In this document: positions 22,716 to 31,961 of the stretch, piece after piece
Layout of the letters: every line of letters starts with the position of its first letter
Numbering within the stretch: position 1 is the first letter of the stretch
Source of the DNA: Nocardioides sp.
GTDB taxonomy: Bacteria > Actinomycetota > Actinomycetes > Propionibacteriales > Nocardioidaceae
DNA length: 51,326 nucleotides
Assembly: GCF_030150155.1 (NCBI RefSeq)
Contig: NZ_JASLGR010000041.1
Location: 1-51,326, forward strand
Direction: 5' to 3'
Notes under the pieces: model-generated
What the model saw: the letters and a program-made list of their open reading frames with translations, nothing else
Told to the model about the DNA's origin: nothing
Databases searched by the model: none
Made by a program: the position numbers and the translations under genes

Positions 22716-25411
22716 CTGATACCCAGCCGTCGACCTGGTTGAGCACGGCGGAGATCCGCCGTCGTTTCACCTCCCACTTCGCCGACAACGCCGCGCTGCC
22801 GCACGAGGTGGTGCGCTCGGCGTCGCTGCTCCTCGACGACCCGAACCTGCTCTTCGTCAACGCCGGCATGGTGCCGTTCAAGCCGTACTTCCTGGGCCAG
22901 GCGACGCCGGAGTTCCCGCGCGCCACCAGCGTGCAGAAGTGCATCCGCACCCCCGACATCGAAGAGGTCGGCAAGACCACCCGGCACGGCACGTTCTTCG
23001 AGATGTGCGGCAACTTCTCCTTCGGCGACTACTTCAAGGAGGGCGCGATCACGCTCGCCTGGGAGCTGGTCACCAAGTCGATCGCCGACGGTGGCTTCGG
23101 GTTCGACGAGTCGGTCCTCTACCCGAGCGTCCTCGACGGCGACGACGAGGCCGTGGCGCTGTGGAAGAAGATCTCCGGCCTGCCCGACGACCGGATCGTC
23201 CGGCTGCCCCCGAGCGAGAACTACTGGTCGATGGGCGTGCCCGGCCCCGGTGGTCCGTGCTCGGAGATCCTGATCGACCGCGGTCCGGCGTTCGGCGCCG
23301 ACCGCGACTGGGACGCGGGCGACCGCTACCTGGAGTTCTGGAACCTCGTCTTCATGCAGGACGACATCTCCGCGGCCCGCTCCAAGTACGACGTCGACAT
23401 CGCCGGTGCCCTGCCGCAGAAGAGCATTGACACCGGCCTCGGCCTGGAGCGGGTGGCTTACCTGCTCCAGGGCAAGAACAACATGTACGAGACCGACGTG
23501 GTCTTCCCGGTGATCGAGAAGGCGATGGAGCTCACCGGCAAGAAGTACGGCGACAACTACGAGGACGACGTCCGCTTCCGGGTCATCGCCGACCACATCC
23601 GCTCCTCGATGATGCTGATCTCCGACGGCGTCACGCCGGGCAACGAGGGCCGCGGCTACGTGCTGCGCCGCCTGCTGCGTCGCGCGATCCGCAACGTCAA
23701 GCTGCTCGGGTACGGCGACCCCGCACTGCCCGAGCTGATGCCGGTCTCGCGCGACAAGATGGGCGAGACCTACACCGAGCTGATCTCCGGCTGGGACCGG
23801 ATCATCCAGGTCGCCAGCGCCGAGGAGGACACGTTCCGCAAGACGCTCGCCTCGGGCACCCAGATCTTCGACCTGGCCGCCACCGAGGTGAAGAAGTCCG
23901 GTGCGACCGTCCTGGACGGGGCGCAGGCCTTCCAGCTGCACGACACCTACGGCTTCCCGATCGACCTCACTCTGGAGATGGCCTCGGAGGCGGGACTGAC
24001 CGTCGACGAGTCCGGCTTCCGTGGCCTGATGGCCGAGCAGCGTGAGCGCGCCAAGGCCGACGCGAAGGCGAAGAAGGGTCAGCACGCCGACCTGACCGTC
24101 TACCGCGACATCCTCGACAGCAACGGCCCGACCGACTGGCGCGCCTACGAGACCCTGACCACCGAGTCGACGCCGGTCGCGCTGCTCCAGAGCGGCGAGG
24201 TCGTCACCTCGCTGGGCAACGGCGAGGTCGGAGAGTTGGTCCTGGACCGCACCCCGTTCTACGCCGAGTCCGGTGGCCAGGTCGCCGACGCCGGCATCAT
24301 CGAGTTCGACGGCGGACGCTTCGAGGTCCTCGACGTGCAGCGTCCGGTCAAGGGCCTGGTCGTCCACCAGGTCCGCGTCGTCGACGGCGAGTACGCCGCC
24401 TCGGGCAAGTCCCTGCACGCCGCGGTGGACCCCGAGTGGCGCATCGGCGCCCGCCAGGCGCACTCGGGCACCCACGTGGTGCACGCCGCGCTGCGCGAGG
24501 TGCTCGGGCCCACGGCGCTCCAGTCCGGCTCCTACAACCGGCCGGGCTACCTGCGCCTCGACTTCGGCTGGACCCACGGTCTGACCGCGGGTCAGCTCAC
24601 CGAGCTCGAAGAGGTCTCGAACAACGCCCTGCGCGCCGACCTGCCCGTGTCGTGGGACTACATGACCCTGGCCCAGGCCAAGGACTGGGGCGCGATCGCG
24701 CTCTTCGGCGAGACCTACGACGACTCCAAGGTCCGCGTCGTCGAGATCGGCGGCCCGTGGAGCCGTGAGCTCTGCGGTGGCACGCACGTCGACCACTCCA
24801 GCCAGATCGGCACCATCGTGATCAACGGTGAGTCCTCGGTCGGCTCCGGCAACCGCCGGATCGAGGCCTTCACCGGCGTCGAGGGATTCCGCTACCTGGC
24901 CAAGGAGCGTGACATGGTCGCGCAGCTCACCGAGCTGCTCAAGACCCAGCCGGTCGACCTGGTCGCCCGCGTCACCGACCTGACCGAGCGCCTCAAGAAC
25001 ACCGAGAAGCAGCTGGAGAAGATCCACGTCGCCCAGCTGCTGGCCTCGGCCGGCACGATCGCCGACGCCGCTGTCGACGTCGACGGTGTCGCCGTCGTCG
25101 CGGCCCGGGCCACCGGTGCCGGTGGCGGTGACGCCCGCACGCTGGCGACCGACGTCCGCGCCCGGCTGGGCTCCCGCCCCAGCGTTGTGGTGATCATCGG
25201 TGACGCCGACGACAAGGTCGCCGTCGTCACCGCGACCAACGACGCGGCCCGCGAGCGTGGCCTGTCGGCCAACGACCTGCTCCGCGCGCTCAGCCCGATC
25301 GTGGGCGGCAAGGGCGGCGGCAAGCCGGACCTCGCCCAGGGCGGCGGCACCGAGGTGGCCAGGATCGACGAGGCCCTCGCCACGGTGCCGAAGCTGGTGG
25401 CCGGAGCCTGA
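22712..25411 (+). CDS. alaS: Alanine--tRNA ligase
   Basis: An 899-aa class II AlaRS. The N-terminal aminoacylation domain begins STAEIRRRFTSHFAD and includes FVNAGMVPFKPYFLG and RHGTFFEMCGNFSFGDYFKE. The editing domain has the zinc/catalytic motifs HSGTHVVHAALRE and CGGTHVDHS, and a C-Ala domain ends with GGKGGGKPDLAQGGG. The start is GTG at 22712, overlapping the preceding gene; a TTG at 22739 (LSTAEIRRRF) is a less likely alternative. The stop overlaps ruvX as TGATG. Confidence 0.96.
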   Translation: MTDTQPSTWLSTAEIRRRFTSHFADNAALPHEVVRSASLLLDDPNLLFVNAGMVPFKPYFLGQATPEFPRATSVQKCIRTPDIEEVGKTTRHGTFFEMCGNFSFGDYFKEGAITLAWELVTKSIADGGFGFDESVLYPSVLDGDDEAVALWKKISGLPDDRIVRLPPSENYWSMGVPGPGGPCSEILIDRGPAFGADRDWDAGDRYLEFWNLVFMQDDISAARSKYDVDIAGALPQKSIDTGLGLERVAYLLQGKNNMYETDVVFPVIEKAMELTGKKYGDNYEDDVRFRVIADHIRSSMMLISDGVTPGNEGRGYVLRRLLRRAIRNVKLLGYGDPALPELMPVSRDKMGETYTELISGWDRIIQVASAEEDTFRKTLASGTQIFDLAATEVKKSGATVLDGAQAFQLHDTYGFPIDLTLEMASEAGLTVDESGFRGLMAEQRERAKADAKAKKGQHADLTVYRDILDSNGPTDWRAYETLTTESTPVALLQSGEVVTSLGNGEVGELVLDRTPFYAESGGQVADAGIIEFDGGRFEVLDVQRPVKGLVVHQVRVVDGEYAASGKSLHAAVDPEWRIGARQAHSGTHVVHAALREVLGPTALQSGSYNRPGYLRLDFGWTHGLTAGQLTELEEVSNNALRADLPVSWDYMTLAQAKDWGAIALFGETYDDSKVRVVEIGGPWSRELCGGTHVDHSSQIGTIVINGESSVGSGNRRIEAFTGVEGFRYLAKERDMVAQLTELLKTQPVDLVARVTDLTERLKNTEKQLEKIHVAQLLASAGTIADAAVDVDGVAVVAARATGAGGGDARTLATDVRARLGSRPSVVVIIGDADDKVAVVTATNDAARERGLSANDLLRALSPIVGGKGGGKPDLAQGGGTEVARIDEALATVPKLVAGA

Positions 25412-25905
25412 TGCGGCACGGGGTCCGCCTCGGGATCGATCCTGGGGATGCCCGTATCGGCGTCGCGCGCAGCGACCCGACGGGCTTCCTCGCGACTCCC
25501 GTGGAGACGGTCAAGCGTGGCCGCGGCGATCTGGCACGGATCAAGGCGATCGCGGCCGAGATCGCCGAGGAGTCGACGCTGCTCGAGGTGATCGTCGGTC
25601 TGCCGCGCTCGCTGAAGGGCAAGGAGAACCCGGCGACCACCAAGGTCCGCGACTTCGCCGACGCGCTGGCACGCAAGGTCGCACCCGTCCCGGTACGGCT
25701 CGTCGACGAGCGGCTGACGACGGTCTCTGCGGAGGCTATGCTGCGCGACCGGGGCCGCAAGGGTCAGGACCGGCGCTCGGTGGTCGATCAGGCAGCAGCG
25801 GTCTTCATCCTGCAGCACGCGCTCGACACCGAACGGGGCTCAGGACACGCCCCGGGAGAACTGGTCGCCCTCGGGCAGGCCGAAGGAGAGGCACCACATG
25901 ACTGA
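25411..25905 (+). CDS. ruvX: RNase-H-fold YqgF/RuvX, putative pre-16S rRNA nuclease
   Basis: A 164-aa YqgF-family protein. LGIDPGDARIGVARSD carries the first catalytic Asp, VIVGLPRSLKGKEN follows, and VRLVDERLTTVSAEAML and VVDQAAAVFIL complete the fold. Relatives process the 5' end of 16S rRNA; the Holliday-junction name is historical. Its ATG overlaps the alaS stop, and the last 8 nt overlap mltG. The C-terminal 20 residues are an extra, poorly conserved tail. Confidence 0.93.
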   Translation: MRHGVRLGIDPGDARIGVARSDPTGFLATPVETVKRGRGDLARIKAIAAEIAEESTLLEVIVGLPRSLKGKENPATTKVRDFADALARKVAPVPVRLVDERLTTVSAEAMLRDRGRKGQDRRSVVDQAAAVFILQHALDTERGSGHAPGELVALGQAEGEAPHD

Positions 25906-27151
25906 GACGCCCCCCACGCCGGGTGAGGGCACGGCCTTCGTGCCGGGCCTCGATGACACCGCCGAGCGCCCGGCCGTCCGCCGTGACGACGTACCGCCGG
26001 CGCCGCTGGCCCCCCAGACCGCCGAGGCGCCCTCCAGCGCCGGCACCCCGACCGCTGCGGGCGGTCGGCGTCGCGCCGAGAAGTCCCGTCTGCCCGGCCT
26101 CCTCGCCGTCGTGATCGCGCTGGTCGTGATCGTCGGCGGCGGCTGGTTCGCCTGGGGCAAGGTCACCAGCCTGGTCGACAAGATCAGCGGCTCGGGGAGC
26201 AGCGACTACTCCGGCACCGCAGCGCACGGCGACGTCACCTTCGAGGTGCACGCCGGCGACTCGGCGACCGCGATCGGTCGCAACCTCAAGGCCGCCGGTG
26301 TGGTCGCGTCGGTGGACTCGTTCATCTCCGCGGCCAACGCCAACCCCGACGCGGCCGGCATCCAGGTCGGCTTCTACTCGATGAAGCAGGAGATGAGCGC
26401 CGCCGATGCGCTGGCGGTGCTGCTCAACCCGGCCAACATGGTCAGCGTCAAGGTCACCATCCCCGAGGGCAAGCGGCTGGCCGACATCGTCACGATCCTG
26501 GCGAAGAAGACCTCGTTCTCCAAGGCCGACTTCACCACCGCGCTGAAGAACCCCGCCAAGCTGGGCCTGCCGTCGTACGCCGATGGCAACGCCGAGGGGT
26601 ACCTGTTCCCGGCGACGTACGCCTTCGGTCCCAAGGAGACCCCCACCGAGATGCTCACGGCGATGATCGCCAAGACCGTCTCCGTGCTGGACTCCCTCGA
26701 CGTCGCCACGCAGGCGAAGAAGGTCAACCTCAGCGTCGAGCAGGTGATGACCGTCGCCAGCATCCTGGAGTACGAGGCCAGTCGGACCGAGGACTACCCC
26801 AAGGTCGCGCGCGCCATCTACAACCGGCTCAACCAGGGCATGCGGCTCCAGTCCGACGCCACCGTGGCCTACGCCAACGGGCTCAGCGGCGACGTCTGGA
26901 CCACCACGGCCCAGCGCTCCGTCGACTCGCCGTACAACACCTACGTCCACACCGGTCTCCCGCCGGGCCCGATCGGATCGCCGGGGGAGACCACCATCAA
27001 GGCGGCGCTCAACCCGGCGCAGGGCTCGTGGCTGTACTGGGTCGTGGTGAACCTGAAGACCGGCGAGACGGTCTTCTCCACCACCCTGGCCGAGCACAAC
27101 GCGGCCACCCAGAAGCTGCGCGAGTACTGCAAGACCTCCGATGCCTGCTGA
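25898..27151 (+). CDS. mltG: Endolytic peptidoglycan transglycosylase MltG
   Basis: A 417-aa YceG/MltG enzyme that cuts nascent glycan strands at the outer face of the membrane and so sets strand length. A disordered Pro/Ala cytoplasmic N-terminus of about 65 residues precedes one membrane helix (LPGLLAVVIALVVIVGGGWFAWG). An LysM-like subdomain (VTFEVHAGDSATAIGRNLKAAGV) and the catalytic domain follow, with the key Glu in ASILEYEASRTEDYPKVA and downstream YNRLNQGMRLQSDATVAY. It overlaps ruvX by 8 nt and aroE by 11 nt, all in one transcription unit. Confidence 0.95.
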   Translation: MTETPPTPGEGTAFVPGLDDTAERPAVRRDDVPPAPLAPQTAEAPSSAGTPTAAGGRRRAEKSRLPGLLAVVIALVVIVGGGWFAWGKVTSLVDKISGSGSSDYSGTAAHGDVTFEVHAGDSATAIGRNLKAAGVVASVDSFISAANANPDAAGIQVGFYSMKQEMSAADALAVLLNPANMVSVKVTIPEGKRLADIVTILAKKTSFSKADFTTALKNPAKLGLPSYADGNAEGYLFPATYAFGPKETPTEMLTAMIAKTVSVLDSLDVATQAKKVNLSVEQVMTVASILEYEASRTEDYPKVARAIYNRLNQGMRLQSDATVAYANGLSGDVWTTTAQRSVDSPYNTYVHTGLPPGPIGSPGETTIKAALNPAQGSWLYWVVVNLKTGETVFSTTLAEHNAATQKLREYCKTSDAC

Positions 27152-27971
27152 GGCAGCGCACCGCTGCGGCGTGATCGGCGACCCGGTCGCCCACTCGCTC
27201 TCTCCCGCCCTGCACAACGCCGGCTACGCGGCGGCCGGGCTGGAGGGGTGGAGCTATCAGGCGATCCGGGTCGAGGCCGGCCGGGTCGGCGACTTCCTCG
27301 CCGGACTGGGCGACCAGTGGCGGGGCCTGTCGGTGACAGCCCCGCACAAGCGCGAGGCGCTGGCCCTGGCCGACACCGTCACCGAGCGCGCCGAGCTGGC
27401 CGGCGGGGTCAACACCCTGGTGCGCGGCGGCTCGGGCTGGGTGGGCGACAACACCGACCTGCCCGGCGCCGTCGCGGCGATCCGCGAGCGCTACCAGGGC
27501 CCGGCCGCGACCGGCACGATCCTCGGCGGTGGCGCCACCGCGGCCAGCACCGGCCTGGCGCTGGCCTACCTCGGCGTCGAGACGATCACGCTGGCCGTCC
27601 GCGATCCCGAGCGTGCCCGTGACGCGGCCGCGGCGATCGCGGCGCACCCGGCCCGTCCGCGGGTCGACGTCGTCACCCTGGACCAGGCACGGCCCGCCGA
27701 CATCGTGGTCTCCACGATCCCGATCGCGGCCCAGACCCCCGAGCTGACCGCCGCGGTGCTGCCCGCACCGGTGCTCTTCGAGGTCACCTACAACACCTGG
27801 CCGACCCCGCTGGTCAGTGCCGCGGAGCGCTCCGGCAGCGTGCTGGTCTCCGGGCTCGACCTGCTCGTCCACCAGGCCGTGCTCCAGTTCGAGCAGTTCA
27901 CCGGAAGCCGGGCGCCGCTCGCCGCGATGCGGGAAGCCGGGGAGTCGGCTCTGGCGGCGCGCACCGACTGA
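27141..27971 (+). CDS. aroE: Shikimate dehydrogenase
   Basis: A 276-aa enzyme reducing 3-dehydroshikimate to shikimate with NADPH. The substrate domain shows GDPVAHSLSPALHNAGY and catalytic Lys in TAPHKREAL, with NTLV and NTD following; the nucleotide loop is GGGATAAST and the C-terminus GLDLLVHQAVLQFEQFTG. The ATG at 27141 overlaps mltG by 11 nt. It is the first of a nearby set of shikimate genes, separated from aroC by an A24 peptidase gene. Confidence 0.94.
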   Translation: MPAEAAHRCGVIGDPVAHSLSPALHNAGYAAAGLEGWSYQAIRVEAGRVGDFLAGLGDQWRGLSVTAPHKREALALADTVTERAELAGGVNTLVRGGSGWVGDNTDLPGAVAAIRERYQGPAATGTILGGGATAASTGLALAYLGVETITLAVRDPERARDAAAAIAAHPARPRVDVVTLDQARPADIVVSTIPIAAQTPELTAAVLPAPVLFEVTYNTWPTPLVSAAERSGSVLVSGLDLLVHQAVLQFEQFTGSRAPLAAMREAGESALAARTD

Positions 27972-27975
27972 CCCC

Positions 27976-27981
27976 TAGGGT
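27976..27981 (+). promoter_or_regulatory. -10 box for the leaderless A24 peptidase gene
   Basis: TAGGGT lies between the aroE stop and ATG 27989, ending 7 nt before the ATG. No Shine-Dalgarno sequence fits, so the message is probably leaderless. Confidence 0.6.
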
Positions 27982-27988
27982 CGGGCGC

Positions 27989-28717
27989 ATGGATCTGGCC
28001 GGCTCGCTGCTCAGCGCTGGGGTGGGCCTGGCCAGTGGGCTGATGGCACCACGCCTCATCGCCGGCGTACCTGACATCGAGCCGGACCCGTCCGAGGATC
28101 CCGGCGACTTCCCTGAGGCCGTCCCGTTCGCGGTGCTGGGCCGGCGACCACGGCTGCGGGCCCGACTGGCGGCCCTCGGCCTGGTGATCGGGCTGATGCT
28201 CGGTGCCGTCTTCGGCTTCTCCTGGGGGACCGGGCTCTTCCTGGTCGCACTGCCCTACCTGCTGGCGCTGGCCACCATCGACTACACCACCTGGTTCCTG
28301 CCCAACCGCCTGATCCTGCCGGCCTGCCTCGCCGTCGCGGTGACGGCCATCGTCGCCGCGATCGCGCTGAGCGCACCGAGCATCGTCGGCGACGCCGCCC
28401 TCGGTGGGGTGGGTCTGAGCGCCTGGTACGGCCTGTTCTGGTTCATCAGCCCGCGCTCGCTGGCCTTCGGCGACGTCAAGCTCGGCGGGCTGCTCGGGCT
28501 GGTGCTCGGTCCGTTCGGGCTGAGCGCGACCGTGCTCTCGGTCCTGGCCGCCGGGGTGATCAGCCTGCTGGCCCTGATCCCGATGCGGTTGGCGGGCAAC
28601 GCGATCAACCAGGGCGAGACCACCGGGGTGATGCGCGCCCACGTCCCGTTCGGTCCCTCGATGATCGCAGGGGCGATCGTCTCAGTCCTGGTAGCCCGTG
28701 CCCTGGGCACTGCCTGA
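27989..28717 (+). CDS. A24-family prepilin peptidase-like membrane protein
   Basis: A 242-aa polytopic membrane protein with the catalytic half of type IV prepilin peptidases. The two expected active-site aspartates are present, in LATIDYTTWFLPNRL and in AFGDVKLGGLLGLVLG (the GxGD-type motif), and HVPFGPSMIAGA closes the domain. The N-terminal cytosolic Cys-rich methylase domain of full-length PilD is absent; an 80-residue variable region replaces it. No pilin or pilus assembly gene is in this window, so its substrate is unknown. It is embedded among aro genes as in many actinobacteria. Confidence 0.88.
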   Translation: MDLAGSLLSAGVGLASGLMAPRLIAGVPDIEPDPSEDPGDFPEAVPFAVLGRRPRLRARLAALGLVIGLMLGAVFGFSWGTGLFLVALPYLLALATIDYTTWFLPNRLILPACLAVAVTAIVAAIALSAPSIVGDAALGGVGLSAWYGLFWFISPRSLAFGDVKLGGLLGLVLGPFGLSATVLSVLAAGVISLLALIPMRLAGNAINQGETTGVMRAHVPFGPSMIAGAIVSVLVARALGTA

Positions 28718-28737
28718 CGCATGGGAAGATAGCGCCC

Positions 28738-29916
28738 ATGTTGCGTTGGCTGACCGCGGGCGAGTCGCATGGCCCGTCCCTCGTCGCGATCCTCGAAGGC
28801 CTGCCGGCCCACGTCGGCATCACGACCGACGACATCGCCGACTCCCTTGCCCGCCGTCGTCTCGGCTACGGCCGTGGGGCCCGGATGAAGTTCGAGCAGG
28901 ACCAGGTGACCCTGACCGGAGGCGTGCGCCACGGACAGTCCCAGGGCGGCCCGATCGCGATCGAGGTCGGCAACACCGAGTGGCCCAAGTGGGAGACCGT
29001 GATGTCGGCCGACCCGGTCGACGCGTCCGTGCTGGAGGGCCAGGCCCGCAACGCCGCACTGACCCGTCCCCGTCCGGGCCACGCCGACCTGGTCGGCATG
29101 CAGAAGTACGACTTCGCCGACGCCCGCCCGATCCTGGAGCGTGCCTCGGCACGCGAGACCGCGGCCCGGGTCGCGCTCGGCCGGGTCGCCTCGAACTTCC
29201 TCGAGCAGGCCCTCGGCGTGAAGATCGTCTCCCACGTCCTCGAGATCGGCGGGGTGCGCACCGCCGGCACCGACCTGCCCACCCCCGACGACGTCGAGCG
29301 TCTCGACGCCGACCCGGTGCGCGTCCTCGACCCGGCCGGCTCGGCCGCGATGGTCGAGCGGATCGACCAGGCCCACAAGGACGGCGACACCCTCGGCGGC
29401 GTCGTCGAGGTGGTCGTCTACAACCTGCCGCCGGGCCTGGGCTCGCACGTGCACTGGGACCGTCGCCTCGACTCCCGTCTGGCCGGTGCCCTGATGGGCA
29501 TCCAGGCGATCAAGGGCGTCGAGGTCGGTGACGGCTTCGACGTCGTCGCCGCGCCGGGCAGCCTCGCCCACGACGAGATCGTCAACACCCCCGAGGGCAT
29601 CCGGCGTACGTCGGGCCGCAGCGGTGGCATCGAGGGCGGCATGACCACCGGCGAGATCATGCGGGTCCGCGCCGGGATGAAGCCGATCGCGACCGTCCCG
29701 CGGGCGCTGCGCACGATCGACGTCGCCACCGGCGAGGAGGCGGTGGCCCACCACCAGCGCTCCGACGTCTGTGCCGTCCCGGCTGCGGGGATCGTCGCCG
29801 AGGCGATGGTCGCCCTGGTGCTGGCCGACGCGGTGCTGGAGAAGTTCGGTGGCGACTCGGTGGCCGAGGTCGCCCGCAACCACCGTTCCTACCTCGACAC
29901 GCTGCGCTACTCGTGA
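28738..29916 (+). CDS. aroC: Chorismate synthase
   Basis: A 392-aa FMN-dependent enzyme that converts EPSP to chorismate. It begins LRWLTAGESHGPSLVAILEGLP and shows the conserved RPGHADLVGMQKYDFADAR, the RASARETAARVALG helix and SGRSGGIEGGMTTGE. The C-terminal DVCAVPAAGIVAEAM is also typical. ATG 28738 has GGGA at 28723-28726. It ends in a GTGA overlap with aroK, starting the tightly packed aroC-aroK-aroB-aroQ run. Confidence 0.96.
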   Translation: MLRWLTAGESHGPSLVAILEGLPAHVGITTDDIADSLARRRLGYGRGARMKFEQDQVTLTGGVRHGQSQGGPIAIEVGNTEWPKWETVMSADPVDASVLEGQARNAALTRPRPGHADLVGMQKYDFADARPILERASARETAARVALGRVASNFLEQALGVKIVSHVLEIGGVRTAGTDLPTPDDVERLDADPVRVLDPAGSAAMVERIDQAHKDGDTLGGVVEVVVYNLPPGLGSHVHWDRRLDSRLAGALMGIQAIKGVEVGDGFDVVAAPGSLAHDEIVNTPEGIRRTSGRSGGIEGGMTTGEIMRVRAGMKPIATVPRALRTIDVATGEEAVAHHQRSDVCAVPAAGIVAEAMVALVLADAVLEKFGGDSVAEVARNHRSYLDTLRYS

Positions 29917-30416
29917 CCTCGCCCCGTGCCGTCCTGATCGGCCCGATGGGGGCCGGGAAGACGACGGTCGCGACCCTGCTGGCCGCACGCCTCGGCGTCG
30001 GTGTCCGTGACACCGACGCCGACGTCGAGACGGTCGCGGGCAAGCCGGTCAGCGAGATCTTCGTCGACGACGGCGAGAGCGCCTTCCGGGCGCTGGAGCG
30101 CGACGCCGTGGCGGCCGCCCTGCGCGAGCACGACGGCATCCTCTCCTTGGGCGGCGGTGCCGTCCTGGACCCGCAGACCCAGGCCGCCCTGGACGGGCAC
30201 CCGGTGGTCTTCCTCCGGGTCGGCCTGGCCGACGCGGTCAAGCGGGTCGGCCTGGGCACCGGGCGCCCGCTGCTGCTGGGCAACGTCAGGGCGCGCGTCA
30301 AGCAGCTGCTCGACGAGCGCACCCCCATCTACGAATCAGTGGCCACCATCGTGGTCGACACCGATGGCCGGACCCCCGACGAGGTGGCCGACCGGATCCT
30401 CCAGGAGCTGTCATGA
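29913..30416 (+). CDS. aroK: Shikimate kinase
   Basis: A 167-aa P-loop kinase phosphorylating shikimate at C3. Walker A is GPMGAGKTT (residues 10-18). Shikimate-binding residues occur in DTDADVE and ESAFRALE, SLGGGAVLD is the Walker-B-like loop, and the lid Arg is in LGTGRPLL. GTG 29913 overlaps the aroC stop and the end overlaps aroB as ATGA. Confidence 0.95.
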   Translation: MTSPRAVLIGPMGAGKTTVATLLAARLGVGVRDTDADVETVAGKPVSEIFVDDGESAFRALERDAVAAALREHDGILSLGGGAVLDPQTQAALDGHPVVFLRVGLADAVKRVGLGTGRPLLLGNVRARVKQLLDERTPIYESVATIVVDTDGRTPDEVADRILQELS

Positions 30417-31501
30417 GCACCACCCTCCCTGTCGGCGGCGCGTCGCCGTACGACGTCGTCATCGGTCGCGGTCTGGCCGCGCAGCTGCCCCAGATCCTCG
30501 GCGACAAGGTCCAGCGGGTCGCCCTGCTGTACGCCGGCGAGCTCGGCGACCAGGCCGAGACCGTGGCGCAGGCGCTCCAGGACCACTACGACGTGCACGC
30601 CTTCGGGCTGCCGTCGGGTGAGCGCACCAAGACCTACGACATCGTGGTGCAGTGCTGGGAGGCGCTCGGCGAGCTGGGCTTCACCCGCTCTGACGCCGTG
30701 GTGACCTTCGGTGGCGGCGCCACCACCGACATGGGCGGCTTCGTCGCCGCGACCTGGCTGCGCGGTGTCAGGGTGGTGCACATCCCGACCACGCTGCTGG
30801 CGATGGTCGACGCCGCTGTCGGGGGCAAGACCGGGATCAACACCGGGGCGGGCAAGAACCTGGTCGGCGCGTTCCACGAGCCGGCCGGTGTGCTGGTCGA
30901 CCTCGACACCCTGGCCACGCTGCCGCGCGAGGAGTTCCTCGCCGGTCTCGGCGAGGTGGTCAAGTGCGGCTTCATCGCCGACCCGGAGATCCTCGACCTG
31001 ATCGAGTCCACCGACGCCGAGGCGATCACCGCCGACGCGCCGATCACCGAGGAGCTGATCCGCCGGGCGATCCAGGTCAAGATCGACGTCGTCGTCGCGG
31101 ACCTGAAGGAGACCGGCGGCACCGACGGCCACCCGGGACGGGAGGCGCTCAACTACGGCCACACCCTGGCCCACGCGATCGAGAAGCACACCGAGTACGC
31201 CATCCGGCACGGCGAGGCGGTCGCGATCGGCTGCATCTACGCCGCCGAGCTCGCCCGCCTGGCCGGCCGGCTCGACGCCGAGACCGCTGCTCGGCACGCC
31301 CGGGTCTTCGCCAAGGCGGGTCTGCCGACCGGCTTCGGCGGTGCGTCCTTCGACGACCTGATCGGGGCGATGCGGGTGGACAAGAAGGCGCGCGGCTCCC
31401 AGCTGCGCTTCCTCGTCCTCGACGGGCTGGCCCAGCCGTCGATCCTGGCCGGTCCCGAGGAGTCGATGCTGCGCGAGGCCTTCGAGGTCGTCGCGCGATG
31501 A
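30413..31501 (+). CDS. aroB: 3-dehydroquinate synthase
   Basis: A 362-aa NAD- and metal-dependent enzyme converting DAHP to 3-dehydroquinate. It shows the nucleotide motif GGGATTDMGGFVAATW, the active-site segment AVGGKTGINTGAGKNLVG, and metal ligands in GEVVKCGF, NYGHTLAHAIE and RHGEAVAIG. Start and stop each overlap a neighbour by 4 nt (ATGA), so aroK, aroB and aroQ are translationally coupled. Confidence 0.96.
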   Translation: MSTTLPVGGASPYDVVIGRGLAAQLPQILGDKVQRVALLYAGELGDQAETVAQALQDHYDVHAFGLPSGERTKTYDIVVQCWEALGELGFTRSDAVVTFGGGATTDMGGFVAATWLRGVRVVHIPTTLLAMVDAAVGGKTGINTGAGKNLVGAFHEPAGVLVDLDTLATLPREEFLAGLGEVVKCGFIADPEILDLIESTDAEAITADAPITEELIRRAIQVKIDVVVADLKETGGTDGHPGREALNYGHTLAHAIEKHTEYAIRHGEAVAIGCIYAAELARLAGRLDAETAARHARVFAKAGLPTGFGGASFDDLIGAMRVDKKARGSQLRFLVLDGLAQPSILAGPEESMLREAFEVVAR

Positions 31502-31941
31502 GGCCGGTGCTGGTGCTCAACGGGCCCAACCTCGGGCGCCTGGGGCGTCGCCAGCCGGAGATCTACGGCTCGACGACGTACGACGATCTCGTCACGCTCT
31601 GCGAAGGCTGGGGCCGTGACCTGGGGCTGGCCGTCGAGGTGCGCCAGACCAACCACGAGGGCGTGCTGGTCGACTGGCTCAACGCCGCGGCCGACGAGGA
31701 GACCCCGGTCGTGCTCAACGCGGCCGCGCTCACGCACTACTCCTACGCCGTCTACGACGCGTGCGCGCAGCTCACCGCGCCCCTGATCGAGGTGCACATC
31801 TCCGACCCGTTCACCCGGCCCGAGGAGTGGCGGCACACCTCCGTCGTCTCCCCGCACGCGGCCCGGGTGATCGCGGGTCAGGGGATCGACGGCTACCGGC
31901 AGGCCCTGGAGGCCCTCGCCGGTTCGGTAACACAGGCGTAG
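31498..31941 (+). CDS. aroQ: 3-dehydroquinate dehydratase, type II
   Basis: A 147-aa type II dehydroquinase. It has LNGPNLGRLGRRQPEIYG with the flexible-lid Arg and catalytic Tyr, LNAAALTHYS with Asn and catalytic His, and EVHIS followed by the Arg-containing EEWRHTS. The HISD reading (instead of the common HISN) and EEW (instead of EEF) are mild departures; all catalytic positions I can identify remain. ATG 31498 overlaps aroB. Confidence 0.92.
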   Translation: MRPVLVLNGPNLGRLGRRQPEIYGSTTYDDLVTLCEGWGRDLGLAVEVRQTNHEGVLVDWLNAAADEETPVVLNAAALTHYSYAVYDACAQLTAPLIEVHISDPFTRPEEWRHTSVVSPHAARVIAGQGIDGYRQALEALAGSVTQA

Positions 31942-31947
31942 CGTCGG

Positions 31948-31953
31948 TAAGGT
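31948..31953 (+). promoter_or_regulatory. -10 box for efp-nusB
   Basis: TAAGGT ends 8 nt before ATG 31962, predicting a leader of about two bases or none. It makes efp independent of the aro genes. Confidence 0.6.
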
Positions 31954-31961
31954 TCACCACT

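Noticed and set aside
20834..25027. A 1397-codon minus-strand frame
   Set aside because: It covers rarA, the 117-aa gene and alaS in antisense, with low-complexity composition and no motif; it is a shadow of those genes.
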